Assembly (NCBI RefSeq): GCF_009711475.1
Contig: NZ_SMMD01000769.1
Coordinates: 1 to 7,802, forward strand
DNA from: Fulvivirga aurantia
Lineage (GTDB): Bacteria; Bacteroidota; Bacteroidia; Cytophagales; Cyclobacteriaceae
Reading direction: 5' to 3'
Length of the DNA: 7,802 nucleotides
Part shown: piece by piece, positions 1-7,802 of the stretch
How the letters are laid out: every line of letters begins with the position of its first letter
Numbering within the stretch: the stretch's first letter is position 1
Notes under the pieces: model-generated
Database searches by the model: none
Seen by the model: the letters and a program-made list of their open reading frames with translations, nothing else
Told to the model about the DNA's origin: nothing
Position numbers and translations under genes: made by a program

Positions 1-2994
1 ATTTATATCAGCAGGATTAATTGTCAATCCTGGATCAGTAAACCAGGATACAGTTCTATTACCTGCAGGAAGTGTGGTAATTGAATTCTCATATGATTCT
101 AAATCAACCGTTGCATCATCACTCTCCCTGGGTTGAACTTCGCACACCTCTGGGTTTGGATCAATGACATCTGGTAGAGGATTTCTTGTAATAGTTACAT
201 CATCTGAGGATGAGCTACAAACTCCCAAAGCACTCGTTATTGTCCATGTGAAAGTCTGGGGACCTACTTGCAGGCCAGTGACGGTAGTGTTTGGATTATT
301 TGGGTCGATAATTGATGGTATAGATGTTCCTGTTGGTGTCACTTTAATATTATCCAACCAATGCTCATCAGTATTACCATTATTTTTTGCTCTTACTATG
401 ATTTCCAAGTTATTTCCTGCAACTCCTACACCAGATGCCGTAAATGTTTCAAATACACCATCTGAAGTTGCATCATCATCAATCGCTCCAAATTGAGTTT
501 CTATCACTCCATTTAACCTATAAAATGCTCTAATAAAATCCGTTCCACTTTGATTCCCAGTTTCAGCTAAATCTAAACTAATATCTACAGATCCGGTTAG
601 CGGAATAGTGGTTGAAACCCATTCAACAGTACTATTATTAACATCTCTTGCAGACATTCTCCCATTATCAACCTTTATCCAATCTTGGGTAGCTGTAAAG
701 ATGCTGTTACCGGGAACAGCCACTGACCAATTATTATTAGGGTGTGTAAAACCAAAGGCATGTGGATTTGGTCCAGTAATACCTAAATCATTATCAGATG
801 ATGGGAAAGGCTCATAATAAACAACGGAACCTAGTGTCCATATACCAGTACCTCCATTATCTGCTGGTGTGGCACTAAGTGTGGCTGTTTGATCACATGT
901 CTCAAAATCTGGAAAATCAGCAGCTGGGCTAGGGGCCAAATCTTGGGTATGCTGGACAGGAACGGCATTTACACTTTGACAAAGAGTTGGAGCTGTTTGG
1001 CTCTCAGTTACTGCATAATACGTAAATGTCGCATTACTTGTTGGCGTAAATTGCTCCTGGTTATTGCCACCTGTTGTACCTGTAGCTATAGTACTTAATG
1101 CTGCATCTTCATACCAGACTATAAGATTCCCTGCTCCAGGATCGTCCACTGAAATAGTTGCACCTGTTAGGTCGGATGAACATGCTACACCATCGACTGG
1201 ATTAACAGGATCTGCTGGGCGAGGATTTATAGTTATTGTACCTAACTCTGGTAAACCAGCGGCATTACAACCTGTGAAAGTATTTATTATAGATGTAAGT
1301 CTGATTTCATAAGTATCCGGCAAATTTCCTAGATCAGCGTAGTCTAAATCTGTAGTGTTAAAAGTAAGAACTCCAGCCCCATCGGTATTTTTATTTATAG
1401 TTCTGGAGAGAACTAAAGCAGTTGCACTGTTTCTAATCTCAAAATCAATATCATAGTTTTCTGCAGAGTTAGGATTGAGATCTAAAGTGATAGAGGGTAG
1501 AACAGTTCCAGGTCCATCATCGCATACAGGTGCCCCAACAGTGAAGCTGTCAATAGTAGGCGGTGGTGTTCCACTTGTGGCGATCGTGGCAGAGCCAGTA
1601 ATATTGGGTGATGGGGCTGTGACGGTACAATTTACTGTAGTTCCTAAATCTGTGATTGAAGTTACCACATATGTATCCGGGTCATCAGTCACTGTTGATG
1701 ATCCGGGTATTGTATATGGTGAAGTTATATTATTTACAGTTGTAGGGTTTCCATTTCTTTCATAAGTGACATTAAATGGTCCTGTTCCGGTCATTGTGAT
1801 TACTGCCGGTGGCCCTGGTATACCAGCACAGACAGAACCTCCCCCTGAAACCGCAGCTCTAGGTAAGGGGTTGATTACTACATCAATTGGAGCAGATATC
1901 GCGCTTTCGCAGTTTGTTGGATTTATACCTATAACTTGTACAAAGTATCGACCGGATTCGGCTACAGAATTTAGAATTAATTGATTACTTGATGTTTGCT
2001 GCACGGGTGTTGTAAGGTCGGGGTCTTTAAACCAGGCGTATTCATCTGCATTGCCATCCACATTGCTCGATTGTAAAATTACCTGATCTCCATTTTCACA
2101 AATATCCACTCCATCCCCCACTTCAGAAATAGTAGGCTGAACTGGAATTGGGTTGACCTCAATAGTGGTTATAGTACTTGTTTCAGTTGTACATGGTCCG
2201 TTGTCTATTACTGCACGATATTCATAGGTTCCCTCTGCAGCTAAATTTTCATTGAATGTTGTGTTACCATTGTTACCAATATCTATAAAACCACCCCCAT
2301 CAACCTGTCTTTCCCAATTGAGTATTGTTCCTATATGACCTGACAAAGTAATGACTCCAGTGTTATCTCCTTCGCATATGGTATTATCAGATGTAGTTGA
2401 ACCTCCTTGAGTTTGTCCAAATATTGTGACAGTTCGCGTTCGGTATGGTGAATTACATCTGGGATTATTTATGTATCTACGTCTAACTCGAATAGTTCTT
2501 GTTACACTGGTGAAAGTCCCTCCAATGTTAAAGTCCACGGTCACACTCTGACCACTTGTGGCGTCAAAGTTTACACCTCCACCCCCAGTACTATTCCATT
2601 GATATTCCCAATTGCCTCCGAAGGGGGTTGAGCCTTCAGGATCAGGTACTGAAAAAGTCACATTATTTGTATTGTTACAGATTGAAGAGGAACTATTGAT
2701 TGGGTCAGGTCTATCAAGTTCATCTCTCACTGTCACTGTAACCTCTTCAGGCTCGCTTTCACAACCATTTGTAGCCCCAACCACATAAGTAGCCCACATA
2801 GAGTAGGTACCTGCTATATTAGTATCCAACCCTCCTGGAAAACTTGAAGCAGGAAAAGAGTTTGAATTATTGCCATTAGGGTTGGCTATTAAATTGCCAC
2901 CTATGTCAGGATCGTTGTCATACCAATTAATTACTGTACTTCCTCCAGTCCCATTAATTTGAAAGTTTACTCCTCCAAGACCTGATCCATGACA
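1..2994 (-). repeat. Tandem Ig/PKD-like domain array with paired cysteines
   Basis: From residue 317 the giant protein is built of degenerate domains rather than identical repeats. Apparent cysteine pairs are C317/C394, C422/C496, C523/C584, C615/C678, C705/C772, C807/C892, C921/C988 and C1016/C1242, with C1267 opening a ninth domain cut off by the window edge. The first cysteine sits in a strand of the type xxIC or xxVC; the second precedes a final strand of the type VxVxI and a proline-rich linker (NPIPVQP, NPLPRA, NPRPADP, NPLPDV). The pairing is inferred from spacing; the repeats have diverged strongly at DNA level. Confidence 0.75.
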
Positions 2995-3942
2995 AATCTC
3001 TTCTGGTAAGTTGTTGGCTTGAGAAGGGGATTCTATAATTAGTACCTGAGCAGTGGTAATAACTGGAGCATTTCCAGGATAACTATTACACCAATTCCAA
3101 TTATTTAAAGTCACTTCAAAAACCTCTCCGGGTGATGCATCTGAGGGTATCGTAATAACTCCAGTTTCAACTGGAATAGGTCCAGTAGCAATGGCCCCTG
3201 ACTCTGTAACAGTTGGATCAGTGTAAGGGTATGTATAATTAATGCCATCAATCAATACACCAGTTGATGACGTTATTGTATTAGCTGTTCCATAGACAAA
3301 TTGAAACCATCTCTTTCTGTTATTTGGAAAACTACCGGGACCTGCATACCCAGGAGGAACGCAATTAAATGTACTTCTGTCTAAAAAAGTCAGATCTACC
3401 TCTTCCCCGGCACAAACTTCAAACACCACCAAGCCAGTGTTCGATTCTGACAATTCAAGATTTCCTGTATTTTGATCATCCGTATTCCACTTTACCACTG
3501 TTCCAGGAGTCTGTGTAGTGGAGGAAGCGCATGAAACACCATTTACTTGCAGATAAACCTGTGGAGTGTACTCACATTTAACCTCAGCACCATTCCGTGG
3601 AAAAAAATGTGTGATCGTAGCTCGATATTCATTGGGCCCAACCTTATTAACAACGTTAGTGCCTGTTACTGGACTATAACTAAAAACCTGAGCAGTTCCG
3701 TCATCCCAAGTTACAACGAACTCGACCAAATTAGGATTTCCACCATCATCTACATTATTGTATGTAATTTCCCAATTGTAAGGTATAGTTGCTGAGTTAG
3801 CACATAAGTTACCATTTCCCTTAACTAGATTACCAGTAATCACTGGTGTACCATCTGCACCACTGCATGACTGACTGTAGACTTGAAAACTACCGAAGAA
3901 TATAATTATGAAAACAAGTAATAAACGACCTTTTTTAACCAT
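1..3942 (-). CDS. Giant secreted multidomain Ig/PKD-like repeat protein (adhesin-like, probable T9SS substrate), 3' end outside window
   Basis: All 1314 codons of this frame are open to the left edge, so the gene is 3'-truncated by the window. The start is well bounded: ATG at 3942-3940 is the first start after an in-frame stop at 3957-3955, and there is no Shine-Dalgarno sequence. Residues 1-23 form a signal peptide (MVKK, a hydrophobic core to F19, then VYS|Q). Residues 25-310 are an N-terminal region containing RKRWFQFVYG near 208-217. From C317 onward there are tandem Ig-like domains, each with two cysteines about 61-85 residues apart, joined by linkers such as VINPLP and ITINPRP. WYDN, WYED and SWFTD strand motifs recur. 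Composition is rich in Thr, Ser, Asn, Gly, Pro and acidic residues. This matches the very long Bacteroidota surface proteins that usually end in a type IX sorting or gliding-associated C-terminal domain; that end is not visible. Adhesion or matrix function is inferred. No catalytic domain was recognised. Confidence 0.9.
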   Translation of the reverse strand, partial: MVKKGRLLLVFIIIFFGSFQVYSQSCSGADGTPVITGNLVKGNGNLCANSATIPYNWEITYNNVDDGGNPNLVEFVVTWDDGTAQVFSYSPVTGTNVVNKVGPNEYRATITHFFPRNGAEVKCEYTPQVYLQVNGVSCASSTTQTPGTVVKWNTDDQNTGNLELSESNTGLVVFEVCAGEEVDLTFLDRSTFNCVPPGYAGPGSFPNNRKRWFQFVYGTANTITSSTGVLIDGINYTYPYTDPTVTESGAIATGPIPVETGVITIPSDASPGEVFEVTLNNWNWCNSYPGNAPVITTAQVLIIESPSQANNLPEEICHGSGLGGVNFQINGTGGSTVINWYDNDPDIGGNLIANPNGNNSNSFPASSFPGGLDTNIAGTYSMWATYVVGATNGCESEPEEVTVTVRDELDRPDPINSSSSICNNTNNVTFSVPDPEGSTPFGGNWEYQWNSTGGGGVNFDATSGQSVTVDFNIGGTFTSVTRTIRVRRRYINNPRCNSPYRTRTVTIFGQTQGGSTTSDNTICEGDNTGVITLSGHIGTILNWERQVDGGGFIDIGNNGNTTFNENLAAEGTYEYRAVIDNGPCTTETSTITTIEVNPIPVQPTISEVGDGVDICENGDQVILQSSNVDGNADEYAWFKDPDLTTPVQQTSSNQLILNSVAESGRYFVQVIGINPTNCESAISAPIDVVINPLPRAAVSGGGSVCAGIPGPPAVITMTGTGPFNVTYERNGNPTTVNNITSPYTIPGSSTVTDDPDTYVVTSITDLGTTVNCTVTAPSPNITGSATIATSGTPPPTIDSFTVGAPVCDDGPGTVLPSITLDLNPNSAENYDIDFEIRNSATALVLSRTINKNTDGAGVLTFNTTDLDYADLGNLPDTYEIRLTSIINTFTGCNAAGLPELGTITINPRPADPVNPVDGVACSSDLTGATISVDDPGAGNLIVWYEDAALSTIATGTTGGNNQEQFTPTSNATFTYYAVTESQTAPTLCQSVNAVPVQHTQDLAPSPAADFPDFETCDQTATLSATPADNGGTGIWTLGSVVYYEPFPSSDNDLGITGPNPHAFGFTHPNNNWSVAVPGNSIFTATQDWIKVDNGRMSARDVNNSTVEWVSTTIPLTGSVDISLDLAETGNQSGTDFIRAFYRLNGVIETQFGAIDDDATSDGVFETFTASGVGVAGNNLEIIVRAKNNGNTDEHWLDNIKVTPTGTSIPSIIDPNNPNTTVTGLQVGPQTFTWTITSALGVCSSSSDDVTITRNPLPDVIDPNPEVCEVQPRESDDATVDLESYENSITTLPAGNRTVSWFTDPGLTINPADIN
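322..828 (-). other. Jelly-roll-like module apparently inserted within an Ig-like domain
   Basis: Residues about 1039-1207 interrupt the eighth Ig-like domain. The host domain begins CDQTATLSATPADNGGTGIW (1016-1035) and resumes at SIPSIIDPNNPNTTVTGL (1207-1224), running on to C1242. The interruption contains no cysteine. It has features of a beta-sandwich of the carbohydrate-binding or MAM-like kind common in secreted Bacteroidota proteins: VVYYEPFP at its start, DWIKVDNGRMSARD, an EWVSTTIPLTGSVDISLDLAE strand pair split across 1132-1155, and a closing HWLDNIKVTPTG. The fold and any ligand are inferences from pattern; boundaries are good to about 10 residues. Confidence 0.55.
3871..3942 (-). 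other. Sec signal peptide of the giant repeat protein
   Basis: Residues 1-24 have a basic n-region (K3, K4, R6), a hydrophobic stretch LLLVFIIIFFGSF, and a VYSQ site. Cleavage most likely follows S23 and exposes Gln, a common pattern in exported Bacteroidota proteins. C26 lies outside a lipobox context, so a lipoprotein is unlikely. Cleavage would place the protein in the periplasm, as required for later type IX export. Confidence 0.85.
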
Positions 3943-4001
3943 GTGGGGTTGATGTTAAGTAAGTTGGTTTTAGCGGCACAAAATAACAAGATCGAAAACA
4001 A

Positions 4002-4024
4002 TTACCTAATACTCGATTAGGTAA
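4002..4024. promoter_or_regulatory. Perfect 9-bp inverted repeat with 5-nt spacer, possible operator or 5'-UTR hairpin
   Basis: TTACCTAAT and ATTAGGTAA are exact reverse complements separated by ACTCG. The element begins 60 bases upstream of the giant gene's start codon and about 190 bases upstream of pyrG. Its size suits a dimeric regulator site, or a hairpin in the untranslated leader of the minus-strand gene. There is no T-run on either side, so a terminator is unlikely. The function is inferred from symmetry and position alone. Confidence 0.4.
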
Positions 4025-4158
4025 AAGCACAATATCACTATTTTAGGCATTAATGTAGTATAAGTGGTATTTGGTAACCCGCTTTCTAGCATTTTTCTAT
4101 ATTCTTTTTTCACTTGATAAAAAACATCCTAAATCCCATTTTTTAAGGTTAATCCTAT

Positions 4159-4166
4159 TACCTTTG
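4159..4166 (+). promoter_or_regulatory. Bacteroidota-type -7 promoter box for pyrG-yidC
   Basis: TACCTTTG matches the Bacteroidota housekeeping sigma -7 consensus TAnnTTTG at all six fixed positions and lies 46 bases before the pyrG start, implying a leader of roughly 40 bases. The expected TTTG or TTG -33 element is not present at the usual 19-21 base spacing, only an AT-rich stretch, so this call rests on the -7 box and its position. Confidence 0.5.
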
Positions 4167-4209
4167 CATCCCATAAGTTCGAATGCAAATACAACTCGAT
4201 TTTAAATAA

Positions 4210-5838
<1,629 letters not shown>

Positions 5839-5860
5839 TAGCTGATATTAATAATTAATT

Positions 5861-7657
5861 ATGGATAAGAATCAAGCTACAGGCTTAGTCTTAATCGCCC
5901 TTTTGGTGATTTTATATTTCCAATTCTTTGCACCAGATCCTGTTGAACCAGAGAATAAAGAAACAACTACAGAAGCTACCACCACTCCTGAAGAGGATGT
6001 TAAGCAAACCGAAACGACCATCACAGCTGTCGATGACTCTGTGCTTAATGAAGAAATAAAACAGAAGTATGGTATTTTTGCCGCAGGTGGACAGGGAGAG
6101 GAAAGCTTTACCACTATAGAAACTGATTATTTAAAAATCGATTTCTCTAACAAGGGTGGTGTCCCTAAAAATGTAATACTTACTAAGTTTAAAAATAGTA
6201 GCGGAGGCCCACTTGTCTTATTTAATGATAGTAGTAATAATTTTCATTTAAAAGCAACAGCCAGTGGTCGTCAGGTAGACTTACACGAACTTTACTACAC
6301 TGCTAATAAATCACAAAAAGGTGATTCTATTTTATTGTCTTACGCACTTAACTTAGGTGAAGGCAAATCTATTGAACACATCTACACTATTCCGAAAACA
6401 GGATATCAGGTAGGTTACCAACTCAATTTAAATGGGTTGAAAAATTACATCACCAAAGATGAGTTAATCTACGAGTGGAACGATCGTATGATCGCTCAGG
6501 AAAAAGATATAGAAATGAGTCGTAGAAACTCTACGATCAATTTCTATACGACTGATGAAGATTTTGACAACCTCGCAGAGGGAAGTAATAGCCTTGAAGA
6601 GGCATCTGTTGAAGGTGTGAAATGGGTAGCGTTAAAACAGCGTTTCTTTATCGCAGCGATCGTAGCAGATAAAAGCTTTGGAAAAGGTAAATTCTCAACG
6701 AATATAAACCCAGCTGATACCAATACAGTAAAAGATGCCAAAGTTAGACTGACCATTCCTTTGGAGGATGTTACATCTGGCACAGGTAATTATAAGTACT
6801 TCTTTGGTCCAAATGATTATTACCTTTTAGACGATGTTGCAGATGAATTTTCTCGCAACCTGGCACTAGGATGGCCACCGATGAAATGGGTTAATAAGTT
6901 TGTTATTATTCCATTATTCGACTTTTTAAGCTCGTTTATAGGCAATTACGGCATCATCATCATTATTATGGTGCTAATCATAAAGCTTGCCCTGTCCCCT
7001 CTTTCATACAAGTCATACGTATCGATGGCAAAAATGAAGGTGTTAAAACCAGAGCTTGACGAAATTAAAGAGAAACATGGTGAAGACATGTCTAAAGCTC
7101 AGCAAGAGCAAATGAAGCTTTACCAAAAAGTGGGGGTAAATCCTGTAAGTGGCTGTATTCCAATGCTATTACAGATGCCAATTTTGTTAGCGATGTTCTA
7201 CTTCTTTCCACAATCTATCGAGCTAAGGCAAGAAGGGTTTTTATGGGCTAATGATTTATCTACATACGACTCTATTTTAAACCTACCTTTCACAATTCCA
7301 TTCTATGGAGATCACGTGAGTTTGTTTGTGTTGTTAATGACTATGTCTACAATCATGATGACATACTCACAACAACAAGTGAGCACTGTACAGGGGCCCA
7401 TGAAGGCATTTAGCTATATGATGCCGCTTATTTTCATGTTTGTGCTTAACTCTTATCCTGCTGCATTAAGTTTCTACTACTTTGTATCAAACATTGTTAC
7501 TTTCGGTCAGCAGACGCTTATCAGAAAATTTATTGACGAAGATAAAATCAAGCAGATTCTTGAGGAGAATAAGAAAAAGAATGCTAATAAAAAGAAATCT
7601 AAATTTCAGCAAAAGCTTGAGGATGCCATGAAAGCACAAGATAAAAAGAAGAAATAA
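5861..7657 (+). CDS. yidC: Membrane protein insertase YidC
   Basis: YidC inserts and folds inner-membrane proteins, alone or with SecYEG. This 598-residue protein has the Gram-negative layout. TM1 is at about 8-23. A Glu/Thr-rich linker (about 28-60) leads into the large periplasmic beta-sandwich (about 75-335). Next comes an amphipathic segment (about 344-359), then TM2 (about 365-385) with the positive groove residue Lys375 before SPLSYKSY. A charged cytoplasmic hairpin (about 386-428, MAKMKVLKPELDEI) follows, then TM3 from the conserved GCIPMLLQMP (431-440), TM4 (about 486-506) and TM5-TM6 (about 518-549, ending FYYFVSNIVTFGQQ). The last 44 residues are very Lys-rich. An in-frame TAA at 5852-5854 limits the start to this ATG; the leader is AT-rich with no Shine-Dalgarno. 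It is probably co-transcribed with pyrG, and a terminator follows directly. Confidence 0.97.
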   Translation: MDKNQATGLVLIALLVILYFQFFAPDPVEPENKETTTEATTTPEEDVKQTETTITAVDDSVLNEEIKQKYGIFAAGGQGEESFTTIETDYLKIDFSNKGGVPKNVILTKFKNSSGGPLVLFNDSSNNFHLKATASGRQVDLHELYYTANKSQKGDSILLSYALNLGEGKSIEHIYTIPKTGYQVGYQLNLNGLKNYITKDELIYEWNDRMIAQEKDIEMSRRNSTINFYTTDEDFDNLAEGSNSLEEASVEGVKWVALKQRFFIAAIVADKSFGKGKFSTNINPADTNTVKDAKVRLTIPLEDVTSGTGNYKYFFGPNDYYLLDDVADEFSRNLALGWPPMKWVNKFVIIPLFDFLSSFIGNYGIIIIIMVLIIKLALSPLSYKSYVSMAKMKVLKPELDEIKEKHGEDMSKAQQEQMKLYQKVGVNPVSGCIPMLLQMPILLAMFYFFPQSIELRQEGFLWANDLSTYDSILNLPFTIPFYGDHVSLFVLLMTMSTIMMTYSQQQVSTVQGPMKAFSYMMPLIFMFVLNSYPAALSFYYFVSNIVTFGQQTLIRKFIDEDKIKQILEENKKKNANKKKSKFQQKLEDAMKAQDKKKK

Positions 7658-7685
7658 AAACTATTTTTTCACATAAAATCAACGT

Positions 7686-7716
7686 AAAGGCTCCTAATCG
7701 GGAGCCTTTCGTTTTT
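7686..7716 (+). terminator. Rho-independent terminator of the pyrG-yidC unit
   Basis: AAAGGCTCC (7686-7694) and GGAGCCTTT (7701-7709) form a perfect 9-bp stem around TAATCG, followed by CGTTTTT. It starts 28 bases after the yidC stop codon. The A-tract before the stem and the T-rich run after it give the classic intrinsic terminator shape. The U-tract is short and offset by CG, but the stem is strong. It may also work weakly in the opposite direction. Confidence 0.9.
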
Positions 7717-7763
7717 GTTACCCACGAGACTTTTTTAGTACTTACATAATTCAATTAAACTTA

Positions 7764-7771
7764 TATCTTTG
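7764..7771 (+). promoter_or_regulatory. Possible -7 promoter box for a gene beyond the right edge
   Basis: TATCTTTG matches the Bacteroidota -7 consensus TAnnTTTG and lies just after the yidC terminator, where a new transcription unit would begin. No convincing -33 element is seen upstream, and no start codon follows before the window ends. The call depends on the 8-base match and its location. Confidence 0.4.
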
Positions 7772-7802
7772 TAACCCTATTTTGTAAACCAAGATCTAAT
7801 CA

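Noticed and set aside
164..1984. Several plus-strand open frames of 69-110 codons between 164 and 1984
   Set aside because: They lie antisense within the continuous 1314-codon minus-strand gene and have no recognisable domains. Their openness follows from the Thr/Ser/Asp-rich codon pattern of the opposite strand.
3547..3795. Plus-strand open frame of 82 codons
   Set aside because: It is antisense to the N-terminal region of the giant gene and shows no protein-like features or translation signal.
1..3942. Possible frameshift or pseudogene in the giant gene
   Set aside because: Checking the frame from the start codon to base 1 found no stop, and domain motifs continue in the same frame throughout.
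3979..3986. Candidate minus-strand -7 box (TTATTTTG) for the giant gene
   Set aside because: It differs from TAnnTTTG at a fixed position and no -33 element lies at proper spacing, so it is too weak to annotate.
4002..4024. Inverted repeat considered as a transcription terminator
   Set aside because: The stem is AT-rich with no T-run on either side, and it sits between divergent genes where a terminator is not expected.

Overview
The window looks like chromosomal DNA from a marine or soil Bacteroidota, most likely a Cytophagales-type bacterium. Four things point there: a very long secreted protein made of Ig/PKD-like repeats of the kind handled by type IX secretion, Bacteroidota-style TAnnTTTG promoter boxes, no Shine-Dalgarno sequences before the genes, and AT-rich sequence with a pyrG-yidC pair. 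The lineage is inferred from these features, not from a search.

Layout. Positions 1-3942 on the minus strand hold the first 1314 codons of one uninterrupted secreted multidomain protein whose 3' end lies beyond the left edge. It starts with a signal peptide, followed by an N-terminal region of about 290 residues and then a tandem array of Ig-like domains, each bracketed by a pair of cysteines. One domain near the visible end appears to carry a cysteine-free jelly-roll-like module inserted into its middle. Positions 3943-4212 are a divergent intergenic region with a perfect 9-bp inverted repeat and a good -7 promoter box facing pyrG. Positions 4213-5838 (+) encode CTP synthase (pyrG), and 5861-7657 (+) encode the membrane protein insertase YidC, 22 bp downstream and probably co-transcribed. 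A strong intrinsic terminator follows at 7686-7716. The last 85 bases contain another TAnnTTTG box, probably for a gene starting past the right edge.

How the parts relate. pyrG and yidC are housekeeping genes: CTP supply for nucleic acids and phospholipids, and insertion of inner-membrane proteins. The divergent gene encodes a cell-surface or secreted protein and shares only the intergenic region with them. I see no new enzymatic or defence system, mobile element, tRNA, rRNA or CRISPR array. The least ordinary content is the architecture of the giant secreted protein and the inverted repeat upstream of it.
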